Origin: Onchidella celtica
Taxonomy: Eukaryota; Mollusca; Gastropoda; Systellommatophora; Onchidiidae
NCBI GenBank assembly: GCA_963931925.1
Contig: OZ007569.1
Coordinates: forward strand, 44,588,521 to 44,652,520
Length of the DNA stretch: 64,000 nt
Reading direction: 5' to 3'
The notes under the pieces: model-generated
Database searches by the model: none
What the model was told of the DNA's origin: nothing
The model's input: only the letters and a program-made list of their open reading frames with translations
Program-made: the position numbers and the translations under genes
In this document: in pieces, positions 10,131-21,605 of the stretch
Layout: every line of letters starts with the position of its first letter
Numbering within the stretch: position 1 is the first letter of the stretch

Positions 10131-10660
10131 ATGATACTACAGGACATTAACCTTGGCCAACAATGAGCGGCTGTTACAAGTCCAGCTTGGTGCCGTCCAG
10201 TCCAGGACGGAGACAAAAATTCTTCAGCTTTTCCACTCAGAAAACCATTGTCGCCGTCTTGAGCTACAAAGTGACATTTCACAAAGAAAATGGATCAACT
10301 GATTCTTGTGACAGGACATTAACCTTGGCCAACAATGAGCGGCTGTTATGAACCTTATATTTATGTGCCGTTTCCATTGATGAATGTCAAGAACCACATT
10401 TGCAATGGTGAAATTTTCACCAAATTACGCTGCCAGCTTTGAGGTAGCAAATGTCGGTATTAAAACTAAGAAACACAGAATCTAAATAACTATTAAAACA
10501 TTAGCAATTCTGTGTACTGAGAAAAAAGTTCTGCTGGGCGTTGTCCAGTCCAGGACGGAGATAAAACTCTTCAGTTTCTCCACCCAGAAAACCTTTGCCG
10601 CCCTCTTAAGCTACAAAGTGACATTCCACAAGGAAAATGGATCAACTGATTCTGGTGGAA
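10131..10660. repeat. Local duplication around a receptor relic
   Basis: Two overlapping duplications are visible. 'ggacattaaccttggccaac' with the following AATGAGCGGCTGTTA occurs near 10142 and again near 10316. A longer block, 'gtccagtccaggacggaga' through 'aaatggatcaactgattct', occurs at about 10195-10305 and at about 10540-10655. The second receptor relic (10360-10535) lies between the copies. I recognise no protein in the duplicated blocks. Confidence 0.6.
10360..10535 (-). pseudogene. GPCR relic (TM4 to extracellular loop 2)
   Basis: On the minus strand this reads as receptor-like VLIVI.ILCFLV (TM4) followed by a loop-2-like segment, with stops. Its DNA is clearly similar to 1335-1505 (for example the shared 'ccgtttccattgatga' and 'gaaacatagaat/gaaacacagaat' words), so the two relics share a recent common source. 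Only about 58 codons' worth remains. Confidence 0.65.
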
Positions 10661-10699
10661 AACGAAGCAAATTCCTAAGCGTCATTTTTCAATTAGAAC

Positions 10700-12137
10700 C
10701 CCTCCTCTCTCTCATGTTCGGCACGCGCTCGGTCCAATTTACTAAGGGTATTCTAAAAAAAAAACTAGCTTTGTTACAGAAAGGGGAGGCGGTGAGTGCC
10801 TGAGATCCCATGTTGATACTGCACTGGTCTTTCATCTATTCCAAATAACATCATATTCAGCCTAATTTTATCTCAACATGGTGCCTAAAGATCTTCCTCC
10901 CAGTGCACCATCGAAGGCATCAAGTTTCTTTAGATGTCTTTGAAGTCCCTTGGACGATAATGAAGCTTTTCTTTCTCGGCCAGAAGAAACTTCAGTATGG
11001 AAAAAACTACTTTCCCATCCACAGATTGGAGGCATTCTTCTACTTTAAAATTTGTGCGTTTGAATAAAAAATTTCTCCACCGTTAGTATTAAAGCACGAT
11101 TCTTTCCATGTAAACCCATTGTAGTTATTCGGACGGCATCGAGCAATTTTTGACTGAGCAATTTTGTTGTTGTTGTAAATCTGACTCCTCCCATGAAATT
11201 ATCAAAAACGAAATTCACAGCTAGGTGTGAAATAGACCACTACCAAATCACACACCTGGTTCACTGAAACGGGGTGGTTTTAGATAGTTGTCTATGACAG
11301 ACTCTGTCAACTCTGGATTTGTTCTTCCTGTGTTGCATGACTGCAGGTCTTGGCTCTATCTCTATCTTTAGTCTTAGATTTTATGTTGCAGTTTACAGCA
11401 TACCCATTAAAGTGAAATTAATAAGTAGACTTATTTATACATGACCTCCGGTGCTGTTTTATTCGTATCAACGAGAGGTTTTAAAAGAGAGTTTTAAATT
11501 AATGGGTTCATTCATCCTTTTATGTGCCTTGTACACTGAGAATTATCTGGCAATAACAGGGCAAACTTTGTTCACTAACTTGTTATTCTGTATGCTTGAA
11601 ATACCTTTCAATTTTATTTCGAAACACCAAATTTGTGTAAAAACATTTATCGCGAGGAATAATCGTAATAAAGGAAAGAATTCAAGAAAAGGCACTGGAC
11701 GAGTGGAAATGGGCGTGTCAAAACTTGATTACCAGTTCTTATTCATGTAAATCATGGTCTAAAAAGACAAAGATAATAACAAAGCAATGACAAAGTGTTC
11801 ATTTCCTGCACAGTTGAAATTGTTTTAGTGATCACAAAGCCTCTACTGTAAGAAAACGATGAATAATCGTGATCGAAGAAAGAAGTGATAATTATTTCTC
11901 TTCCAGCAAAAAGTAGCCGACATTTACCATCGAAACAATTCTTGTCAAAATTTTATTCTAAAAATTAAACACGAATAACAAATGCAATAAAACCGAAGAC
12001 AAAATCTACTGAATGGACATAGTTTCTTTTTCAAAAGGTTTCTCCTGTCACATTTTGTATTTTGCAATACCATGAGAATCCTTTTGTCACGAAATACAGA
12101 CGATAAGAAGAAATGGAAGGAGCAGATCTGACAGATT
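10700..12137. other. Intergenic region upstream of receptor 1
   Basis: No gene is supported. The 99-codon frame at 11451-11750 has no recognisable motif. The stretch near 11767-11815 ('ataacaaagcaatg.caaa' and 'gttcat') matches 19493-19540 upstream of receptor 2, showing that the duplication that made these genes included upstream DNA and might carry a shared promoter. Confidence 0.5.
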
Positions 12138-13166
12138 ATGGATGTTATCTCCTCTATTAATACCACCGTCTGTTTTGTGGGGCTTTTACTGAATGTCTCC
12201 AACATTGTTGTGTTTCTCAGTCAAGATTACAGAACAAACTACGTCACACTGACTTTACTTTCTTTGTCCATCTCTGATTTTTTAATGCTAGTCTGGGGTG
12301 TTGTATTTTACTCTTTCAGCATCTGCCGTGCATTGTTTCCTTCAGGCCCCATTCATTATGAGGCATTTCAGGGCTACATTCTTGGGTGGGTCAGTTCAAT
12401 GTTTTATGACGTTTCCACAGTCACCACAGTATTGGTATCACTGGAAAGATGTCTTTGTGTTATCGCCCCTCTTCGTGTACAATTTCTTTTCTCTGTACGC
12501 CGAACGGTCATCGCTTTGAGCATTATTTGGATTCTGTGTATCTTAAGTTCTGTACCGATGCTGGCATCTTTAAAGCTAACAGTGTATTACCATAATTTCT
12601 CCACCGTTGGAAAGGTGACCATTAGTGTAGCTGGCTGGAGAGTGCAAGCGCAAATGGTTCAGAATATCATCAATATTATCATGATGCCCACAGTTGCTGA
12701 AGTTGTGGTTTTTATCAACACTGTCGTAATGATTATGGGACTTAGAAATTCTAGTCACTTTCAGAAACATTCCACGTCACAACAGTCTGTAAAACAAGAA
12801 AACCCTCAAAGCTCCAGGCGTGTCGATACTTCTTGTACGAATGATACGCCGAAGGTAAAGGTGGTAACTTCTACTATATCAAGAAAGTATATCAGACCCA
12901 TCGCGGTCGTGTGTTCGTTATCCTGTGTGTTCATTGCGTGCAACACACCAACAATTGTGGGCACGTACATAATGCATCTGGTTCCTGGGTTTGATATCAA
13001 TGGCAAATATCGTGACCTGTATATGATGGCGTTGGACATTTCGTACTTACTGAGTGCTTTGAATGCCTCAGTCAATTTCTTTGTCTACATCACTTTGAAC
13101 AGGAGCTACAGGGAAACTTTTTCTAATATTTTTTGGCAGAGAACTGGACTTACCAAATCGCAATGA
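12138..13166 (+). CDS. Class A GPCR, chemosensory-receptor-like (receptor 1)
   Basis: An intact 342-residue, intronless seven-helix receptor. Predicted helices: TM1 10-27, TM2 37-59 (SISD with the conserved Asp at 47), TM3 about 82-105, TM4 123-143, TM5 about 177-201, TM6 252-277, TM7 296-318. ERC (103-105) replaces DRY, CNTP (268-271) replaces CWxP, and NASVNFFVY (309-317) stands in for NPxxY. The N-terminus is only about 10 residues, with a possible glycosylation site at N8; loop 2 has NFS at 153. Loop 2 has no Cys, so the usual TM3-loop 2 disulfide is absent. Intracellular loop 3 is Ser/Gln-rich. The ATG at 12138 aligns with the starts of its paralogues (MDV). It resembles expanded receptor families reported from gastropod chemosensory organs, acting at the plasma membrane through G proteins; the ligand is unknown, and a peptide receptor role is not excluded. 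Confidence 0.9.
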   Translation: MDVISSINTTVCFVGLLLNVSNIVVFLSQDYRTNYVTLTLLSLSISDFLMLVWGVVFYSFSICRALFPSGPIHYEAFQGYILGWVSSMFYDVSTVTTVLVSLERCLCVIAPLRVQFLFSVRRTVIALSIIWILCILSSVPMLASLKLTVYYHNFSTVGKVTISVAGWRVQAQMVQNIINIIMMPTVAEVVVFINTVVMIMGLRNSSHFQKHSTSQQSVKQENPQSSRRVDTSCTNDTPKVKVVTSTISRKYIRPIAVVCSLSCVFIACNTPTIVGTYIMHLVPGFDINGKYRDLYMMALDISYLLSALNASVNFFVYITLNRSYRETFSNIFWQRTGLTKSQ

Positions 13167-16100
13167 TGAAAAACAGATACTTCGATAGCCAAGGTGTCAC
13201 GGCTTCGCCACTATTTTATTTGAGTTGAAGAACTTTACTAAAATATGCGAAATATTATAAAAACCACAGAAAAACTGTGGGGTCGCAGCAGGGCTATAAG
13301 CAATATTAAAATTCTGTCTTCTCTTTAGTTTGCTTTGTATCGTTTGGGTTTTATTTCTCATGCAGGGTTTTGCAACATACAACTTTTCCTTTTTGCCCGA
13401 TTCTAATATATGCGAATACCAATTTCTGCACATTTTTTCCTACATTGTCCTCAAGATAGGTAATGCTTCTCCTACCTGTAAATTACAGGACCCCAACTTC
13501 CTTAGTCGAGAATGACACGGTTATTGAGTTTTGAAGTTCATTGCTACCTTTTGTATGGACAGGTTGACAGATTTATAATACTAAGGTTTAGTTTCTTTCT
13601 AAGCAGTTCTTTTCAAATCTTCACATAAATCACGATGCCTCTGATTTCAGAGGTGAACTATTAGACAGATGAACAAAAGAAACCACGAACACTAAGCTCG
13701 TGTCCAGCTCAGATTGAATGTGACCAGTAAAATATGAGGCCTTAGCGCCCAGACACAATGCACGCGCTTCCCATTCTCTATCAACACCTCATTTTTGTGG
13801 AGAACAAAGGTGTAAGGCATAAGAATGATTTCAGATTGCAAATTCCATTCCCTTACCTCTCACCAAAATATGCTTCAGTTATAATAATAGAGAAAGTGGA
13901 GCTGTTGTTGTTGCATTGATTAAAAAAGACGATGTTACTACAGAGGAAAATCATTATTGGGTTCAGAACATTTTTCAGCTTAGGGAAATATTTTGTGAAG
14001 GTCGTCATCTTCTTGGGGAGATTCTAAAGATGATAAACAGAAACGTATTTCTTACGAAAGAGTAAAATCTGTAACATTTAACTAAACTATAGTTGGACAC
14101 ATCATACTGAAAAGCCGACAACAAATTTTTGGTAAGCTTTTCTTTCCACTGAATTGAAATATAAATTCTGTTTCAATGGTTTTCTTTTTTGTCTTGCAGT
14201 ACAGGACACTTTTGCCAAAGGAGTCATCACAGCTTCACTGTTCTAATTCCCCATCATTGGAAACATCTCACAAATTATTTTTAGTGGAATGAAAACCAGA
14301 AGTTTAGTGCGGTGCTGGAACTATTTTTTTGTGGATTTGGTGGGAGAAGTGGGTGGATCCATGGAATGGAGATGGAAACGGAATGGATCCCACTCAGGTG
14401 GGCAACTAAGATTGTTATTTATTTAGATCTCCCATTTTTTCGGTTGGAAAAAAGTTGAAGTGGAGCGTCTCGGGAGTTGAAACGGACTCCACTATGCCTG
14501 GGGGTTTTGGATCATCTTGCAGGTGTGAACATCTTGAAATGTCGCCATGGCGATTTTCATGTGCGACTTATGGTTGCTTTTTATTTTTTTATTTTTTCTC
14601 TTGGAATTGTTCATCATCCTTGCAGATTATTTTCTAATACATATTATGGAACATATCAGTGTTATCTTAACTTACACTGATTTTTAAAGCTCCTCTTTCC
14701 TTCACGACCAGGGGCTGAAGTACTTAATCTGGGTGCCCGAAGATTCACGTTCGAAGCCCACCAGAATCGCCAAAATCTGTTGTTGTTGTTGTTTTAATTC
14801 TACAGGAGACAGACAAAAATATTTCTTTCTCAATGCACTCTTTATCTAAATATTCACAAGACGTGAATGAATAATTAAGTATAATTTTTCAGCTTCCGTT
14901 TGGGTTTTAACTTCCTTTGGACCTTCTCTCTCATTCAGGTAGTAGTTGGTTAGGACAGGGACAGAACTAACGTATTAAACAGCCACTTTGGAGCGGACGT
15001 CTGCAGTTTAGAGACCGTTTTTATCGTTGTCGCATCTGATCTAACAACGAAAGCTTCTTTTGATGAAGCGGGAAAGTGAAGAGAGCTCACCCCTAGGTTC
15101 TGTATAGACCAGGAGCAAGTAGAAAACTAACAAGCATTTGCAGTAACAGGCCTCATTCCTTCTATATTTTTCGAACAGTAACTAAAACAAACAAATGTCG
15201 GAAAAAGACAACTAACAGGATGATACAAGACTGACTGTTGTGTCTAAACATAACTACGTCAACAAGTTCACTTACTTACTAATGGGGTGCCCATTAGGCT
15301 AAATAAAAAAGTGTAATGAGCTCGGGATTTAAAAAAAAAACTTCGTTTGGACGATAAGTGTCCATCATCTACATGGATTTGGCCAGGTGTGTCTCAGCAA
15401 ATGCGCCCGAACACAAACGGCCAAGTGCGGATGGTGGTAGGTGAGCGGACATAATTGAGGAAGCTTGTATGGTCGGGTAGAAGTGAAGTTGAGAGCATCC
15501 CAAACAAGCAAGCACAACTGGTCATCCTTTATGCAGTAAGATCTGCTCATCATCAGGCTGACCAACGTTGGCTGTTTGAATACTGATTATGATGGTTGTC
15601 TTAGATATAAATAGCATTAAACTTGCTGTAGTAATGAGCTCGCAACGACATACTCCCAAATAGTCTACTTTTATTCTTTGACTGCCACTTTTTTCCTTTT
15701 TACACAGAGCTACGAGTATATAAATTCGTCCGAATTGTCGGGAGAGGTATGAAATAGTACTGTTCTTACTACAGGTCTTATGTGCAATAGTTTTTTCAAC
15801 TCAAATATGACAATGGGGAATTCAAATGCAACAAACACAATATAAATAAAACACTGCGAGTTCAAATATTAAAAATGGGTCCTGAAACTTCAAATGCAAA
15901 CCTAGAAAAGGCAAATGTGAACATAGAGGGGACAAGTATAATCAACAAAAAATTCAACTGCCACACAAGAAATTGAAATACAACATCTGAATTGAATACG
16001 AGATGTTATGGTAACACTAATTCAGGTCAATATATAAAGGGTGAATAAGAAGAGATGTACTTTATCTCATTTGGAAGACGAGCGTGGACTATGTGCCCAT

Positions 16101-19100
16101 GTCAAAAACGAAACAGACTTCCTGTCGGGGATACGCACGTCCGGGACTGTAAGTTCGGGCTACGTCTGCAGGAAGACTTTGAATCCATCAGCGGTCATAC
16201 TTCCCTATGACCGGTCAAGATGAACAAGTCTACCATCTGCACTTACTGCAAATATTGTTGTAAGATTTGCTCTTGCCTTCCCTGTACGACTCCAACAGCT
16301 CCCTCATGGCGATGTGCATCGATCCAAATCCGCCCTGTCCACAGGTTGGTTCCCGCTTCGTCGACAAATTCAAGTTCTGGCGTTGAGTGTTTCGCACCAA
16401 CCATGCGGTTTATTTACGTCTCATAGCTTTTGCCTTATCGGAATTAAGTACAGCTGGGACATCTTAAGTTTCCAAGCACAAGAAGTTGGCTTTGAGGATG
16501 CTATTCACAGTTGTTCACATAATTATGCCTTATGTTGAGACAATCTGGCATGCGTCTCAGAGTTGATGATCGAAAATGTGTAGTTAAGATGTTCTTCTAC
16601 GATTTCAGGAAGAACAGAACACCCGTCTCTGTCTGTAACATTTGCTGCTCTCTTACCATGGCGAAAATGAAAGGCAACAGTGCCGCTGTTATTCTATGCC
16701 CTTGGGATGATATGGTAAGCAGTCGTCATTTCCATGCCCAGCAAGTGGGAAAGATGAAGATAATAATCGCCAGGAACAAAAGTTTTGTAGAGGAGAGTTG
16801 TGTCTTCGCGGGTTATCATTGACTGTGCATGTGTGGCATTTTTTTTTTCAATTGATAGCAAGTGACTTGGTCCAAATTTTTCGGCACATGATAAGAGACT
16901 GCTATTGTTGTTTTAACGTAATTGTCACTAAAGGATACTATGATCACGTAGACATCCTTTTCATGCACGATCAGGATTGAGGATATTTGGTTTTACTGTG
17001 TGCTATTTGAATTTTTGTCACAATTATATTTGAATTTAGTTTTTGCACATTTAAGCTTCCTAAATTTTTTTTATTTTTTTTTGCACCAAATTTTTCCTAC
17101 AGGATATTTGAACTTCTTATGGGATATTCAAAGTGTATAATTGTTTGAACTGCAAAAGCTTTAAAATGCAAGAATATAATATCAAAGACCCTAAAAGATC
17201 AAGTACTTCGGCGATAATGATCACCAAGATCTAATCTCGTAAATGTGTGTCTTACTGAAGCGCGTCGAGTGAGCTTTCACCGAGCAAAGACAAAGGGTGA
17301 CGATATAATAGACGCTTGAAGATGAGTTTCCACTATATCTGGCATGATAATACGGTGCATTTCATGCAGTAGTGACCATCTGCTCAAAAAGATCTCATAT
17401 CTGTAAACTTTGTTCCTTGCCACGTCATCGACATCGTCCACACTACTTAATCCATAATTAATTAACAGAGTAAATTAAGTCATGGCAGAGTTACGATTGC
17501 CCGTAGAATTTTTGTGAAAGGCGTAATAATTGCTCAAGAACCAGTGGACGGAAAGATTTAAACTCTCCAGCGGTGTTGGCTACAGAACAATTAATTAGTA
17601 AATTGAATTCTGGCCGAGCCGTTTTCATTTGAAGTCTTGCACACACTGAGACCAGTCTCTTCCATCTGGTCTTTTCTGCGACTGCGAGAAATCAGATTGA
17701 CATGAACCTTGACCTATTTCTTTCATGGCAGTGAGTTTGGTATTAATCTTATCTCTAACGTCAGGTCGACAAGGATTCAACAACTGTATAGCAATGTCAC
17801 TCTTTATTTCTGTTCCTGCTTGTCTATACGCATACAGAATGATTTCAGATCTCGCTATTTTTCGACAACTGTCTAGCCCTGGGGAAAGTTTTTCCACGCT
17901 CACATTAATAAGAAATTTAAAAAATAATAATTACAGCCGAACAAAGTCTTTGTACCACTTTATTTATATCACTATGATGGGATTTTTTGTCAAAAAATAA
18001 AGGAGGTTACGTTTTAGATTAACACATTTATTTTAAAATGATTGCCTGCAAGTAGGTAGTCCAAACTGCCTCGCTGAAGGGGCGAAATCTCGTTTTGGCA
18101 TAATTTTAGGCCAGCATTACAAGGATATTACTGCTGTGAGTTTATGTAAAAACGGCATGTATCCTACATCAAAATAAAGTTCAAGTCTTCCTCTGTCAAA
18201 GTATATTGTCTTTTGTATTGTTTAATGTGTGTAGCCATGTGATTTTATTGCTTGAACAAGACACAGACACAGTTTTCGCCCTGAGCCGCGCATACCGACT
18301 TGACCCCCTCATAACAAAGGACCGCGTCGCGGCGCGCCGATGTAGCGCACGTGTTTGAAAGTAACTCACACAGAAAGCCAGATAAATGAGGTTTAATTCA
18401 ATGTATTTTTCATCCTGTTTTAAGTTGAAATTCCTTTACAAATCGGTTGTTGAAAAGTTTGTCGATCGAGAAACTGGCGGAAACTTTAATAGATCAGGAT
18501 CAAAATTATACGCAAATGAACCTCAGCCTTTGTATTTTCAGGGTGTGCCGAAAATAGACAGGGCATGTAGCCTAACTGTTTTTATAGACCCACCCAATAC
18601 ATAATTTCGTCACCTTTTTCTGTCAGTGCTAAGTCAATGTCGATGCGGTTGACCTAATTTTCAATAAAAAAATAATAATAAAAACATTATTTTTGTCTTC
18701 CTTGTAAGAGTTCACACAAAATTGACATCGGATGACGTTTGATGATTAAAAAAAGTCAAATGAGATGCTTGTACTATATTTGTACCCCTCGAAAAAAAAT
18801 TGAGCGTAATGTACACCCCATTGACTTGGAAACAGATAATTTTTAATGCTGTGACTCAATAAACAGACATTTTATGGGCGGTCAAAGTTAGACTATTGTG
18901 CAATCTGCAAAAGGTAGCAAATTCGAGGTGTTTTTTCACTTTTGAAAATGCCATAACTTTCAATCCCTTTAAGCCAGAAGGACAAATTTGGTATCAAAAT
19001 TCTTAGAAAAGCAAGCTCCATCAGATTAGACAATAACTGGTAAATGGTGATAAAAAGTATCAATCAGTTTGGACTACCTACTGCAAGATGTATGCCGACG

Positions 19101-19490
19101 ATTAGGTGACAAATAAGAAATCTGTGTTGTTATTATTCAATAAGTCATTCTACATATAATCATGCAGTATCTCTCAAATTTAGTTTCAATCCTCAGAATT
19201 TGTTAAAATGCACGCCGCTTAGGAAAATCCTAACAAACACAAAAAAAATCAACAAAGCGAACTACATTACAACTGAATGATAATGGACAGGTCACAACAT
19301 GAAATTACCAGTTTTCCTTTATGTGAATTGTGATGAAATACTGTGTCCCACAAAATTATGGTTTTTGAGCTACAAGTGATAATCTCACAAATATAATTGA
19401 TATTTGAAATTTTCATACATTTCTGAAAAGCTGATTTTATTCATAAGATTTTTTTTCTTCAGCTACAGGCAACATCTGGGTTAAAACGAC
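13167..19490. other. Long intergenic region between receptors 1 and 2
   Basis: About 6.3 kb with no convincing gene. Short open frames near 16041-16980 (several 60-96 codons in different frames, partly Cys-rich) could be a decayed gene, but I recognise no family. Nothing else is supported except a possible SINE-like piece near 14690-14800. Confidence 0.4.
14690..14797 (+). repeat. Possible small SINE-like element
   Basis: CGTTCGAAGCC near 14750 fits an RNA polymerase III B box except for its first base, and a (GTT)n tail follows at about 14778-14794. I see no clear A box, so this may be only a chance match next to a microsatellite. Confidence 0.25.
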
Positions 19491-19918
19491 ACTGATAACA
19501 AAGCAATGGCAAAATACTGAGTTCATGCTCGGTTGATTTATGAGTCTGCTATTATACATAAAAGCACTGCTGGGTTAGATCGATAGTAATATGAGAAAAA
19601 AATGATGACAGTAATACTTGGTGCAATTCAAGGAGCTTATACTATATAAGCGTAAATACCTATAGATACTTTTTACTGAGGGGGACAACTGAAAGGCCAA
19701 AACCACTTTTGTAGGGTTTGTGTAGTCAAAAGTAACTTCGGACAAACAAAAGTGCAATAACAACAAGTCGGACTGTGCGTTCATGAATTGCGATATAATT
19801 TATGTGTTGGAAAGTTTCGTTCTTCAATAGTTTTCATCTATCGAGCTGTAATATTTTTGCATTAACCTGGGAAAAATCAGATTGTTAAAGGTGCAGAGAA
19901 ATTAGGCACGTGATAAAG
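19491..19918 (+). other. Upstream region of receptor 2
   Basis: The proximal part is similar to the sequence upstream of receptor 1 (about 11767 onward). No defined promoter element is claimed. Confidence 0.4.
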
Positions 19919-20899
19919 ATGGATGTCCACATATTTATTAATTTATCTGTCTGTTTTGTAGGACTGTTACTGAATGTCTCCAACATTGTTGTGTTTCTCA
20001 GACAAGATTACAGAAACAACAATGTCACATTGACTTTACTTTCTTTGTCCATCTCTGATTTGTTAGTGTTAGCATGGACTATTTTACGTTACATTTTCAG
20101 TATCTGCCGTGAATTGTATCCTTCAAGCCCTATACACTATGAAGCATTTCAAGCCTATGTTGTCGTGCCGACCGGTTCAATGTTCTATGACGCCTCCGCG
20201 GTGACTACAATATTAGTTTCATTGGAAAGATGTCTGTGTGTTCTAACCCCCCTCCGTGTGAAATTTCTCTTTTGTATGCGCCGAACTGCCATCGTTTTGT
20301 CAATTATATGGATTCTGTGTATCTTAAGTTCAACACCTGCATTTTTTATCTCTCTGAAACTTACAGCATATAGCGACTACAGTTTCAACATGACAAAAGT
20401 GACTCTTGGCCTTGCTGAATGGAGACCGGAAGCGGTAATGGTCCACAATATCACCACCCTCATCGTGCTACCCACAGTTGCTGAAGTTGTGATTTTTATC
20501 AACACTGTTGTAATGATTACGGAACTTCGAAAATCCAGTCACTTTCAAAAAAGTTCCACCTCTCAACAGTCTGAAAAACACCAGAACTCTCAAAGCTCGA
20601 AAAATGGTTCTAAAGATGATTTGCCGAAAGCAAAGGTGACAAATTCTGCAATTTCAAGAAAATACATCAAACCGATAGCAATTGTATGTACGTTATCCTG
20701 TGTGTTCATTGTGTGTAACACACCATCACTTGTGGTCGTATACACCAGTCTAATTGTACCTGGCTTTGATTATAGTGGCACTTACCATGACTTGTATATG
20801 ATGGGGCTGGACATCATATTTACACTGAGTGCTTTGAATGCCTCCGTCAATTTTTGTTTATATTACTTTGAATCGGAACTACAGGCAAACATTTTGTAA
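19919..20899 (+). CDS. Class A GPCR with frameshifted TM7 (receptor 2, possible pseudogene)
   Basis: A 326-residue frame from ATG 19919 (the upstream in-frame GTG at 19910 is not a plausible eukaryotic start, and ATG gives the family's MDV beginning). TM1-TM6 are intact: LNVSN in TM1, SISD in TM2, ERC at 103-105, and CNTP in TM6. In TM7 the reading departs after NASVNF. Compared with the inverted paralogue at 63514-64000, two bases are missing near 20851-20857, so the FVY part and the whole C-terminal tail are replaced by a short unrelated end. The DNA for the normal tail is still recognisable after the frameshift. The receptor probably lost normal G-protein coupling or trafficking. Alternatives are a sequencing error or a young pseudogene. 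Confidence 0.85.
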   Translation: MDVHIFINLSVCFVGLLLNVSNIVVFLRQDYRNNNVTLTLLSLSISDLLVLAWTILRYIFSICRELYPSSPIHYEAFQAYVVVPTGSMFYDASAVTTILVSLERCLCVLTPLRVKFLFCMRRTAIVLSIIWILCILSSTPAFFISLKLTAYSDYSFNMTKVTLGLAEWRPEAVMVHNITTLIVLPTVAEVVIFINTVVMITELRKSSHFQKSSTSQQSEKHQNSQSSKNGSKDDLPKAKVTNSAISRKYIKPIAIVCTLSCVFIVCNTPSLVVVYTSLIVPGFDYSGTYHDLYMMGLDIIFTLSALNASVNFCLYYFESELQANIL

Positions 20900-20959
20900 A
20901 ACATTTTTGTAGAGTAACTAGCCCATTGAGAAATTTGCGATAAAGTAGAGAAGCCTTGG

Positions 20960-21480
20960 AATCATACTACAATATAATGGAGCTAAGGGTGAAAGTTCTG
21001 CCCTCAAAGGCACTTTTTGGGAGGGCTCCAAAGCTCTGGAAGCATTTTCATCGCCTATAATTCGACTCATTGTGATGTAAGGGGATGATATAAAAATGCT
21101 GCAAATTCTGGGTAATTTGTTTATTTTGCATAATTCACACGTAAAATTCGCAACAAACACTTCCGACTCCATGCTTTTAGAAGAGGGGCACGCTATTACA
21201 TGATCTATTTTTAGTATCGTGACACAGTTTCCCTCATCGTTCATTTGCTGAAGGAAGGAAATTGTGGATCAATGAAAATATGCATCACCTGTAAACTTTA
21301 TTGAAAAAGGATAAACAAACTCCAGAGTTGGCGCGGAATCCGAGTCAATACTGATTCTGTCATTGTACATGTATTTCTTTGTCTGTGGAAGGAACTGTAC
21401 TTTGTGTCCTAGATCTAGATCATTATAAGTAATAAAGATGTTTCTCCCGGGCAGGGCCGGGTAACTCAGCTAATGACTCC
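20960..21480. other. Intergenic, downstream of receptor 2
   Basis: No gene is seen. In the inverted copy this interval is replaced by the SINE at 62851-63490. Confidence 0.45.
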
Positions 21481-21605
21481 AATAGCATACCGACTGTGGC
21501 ACAGAAAGTTGTATTCCGCGAAACTCTGAAACCGTACAATAAATTAAACAAGAAAAAAGGAAAGACAATCTAAATGAAGATAGAGAGTAGTGAATTCATG
21601 AATTC

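Noticed and set aside
19910..19918. GTG as the start of receptor 2
   Set aside because: Eukaryotic receptor; ATG 19919 gives the MDV start shared with its paralogues.
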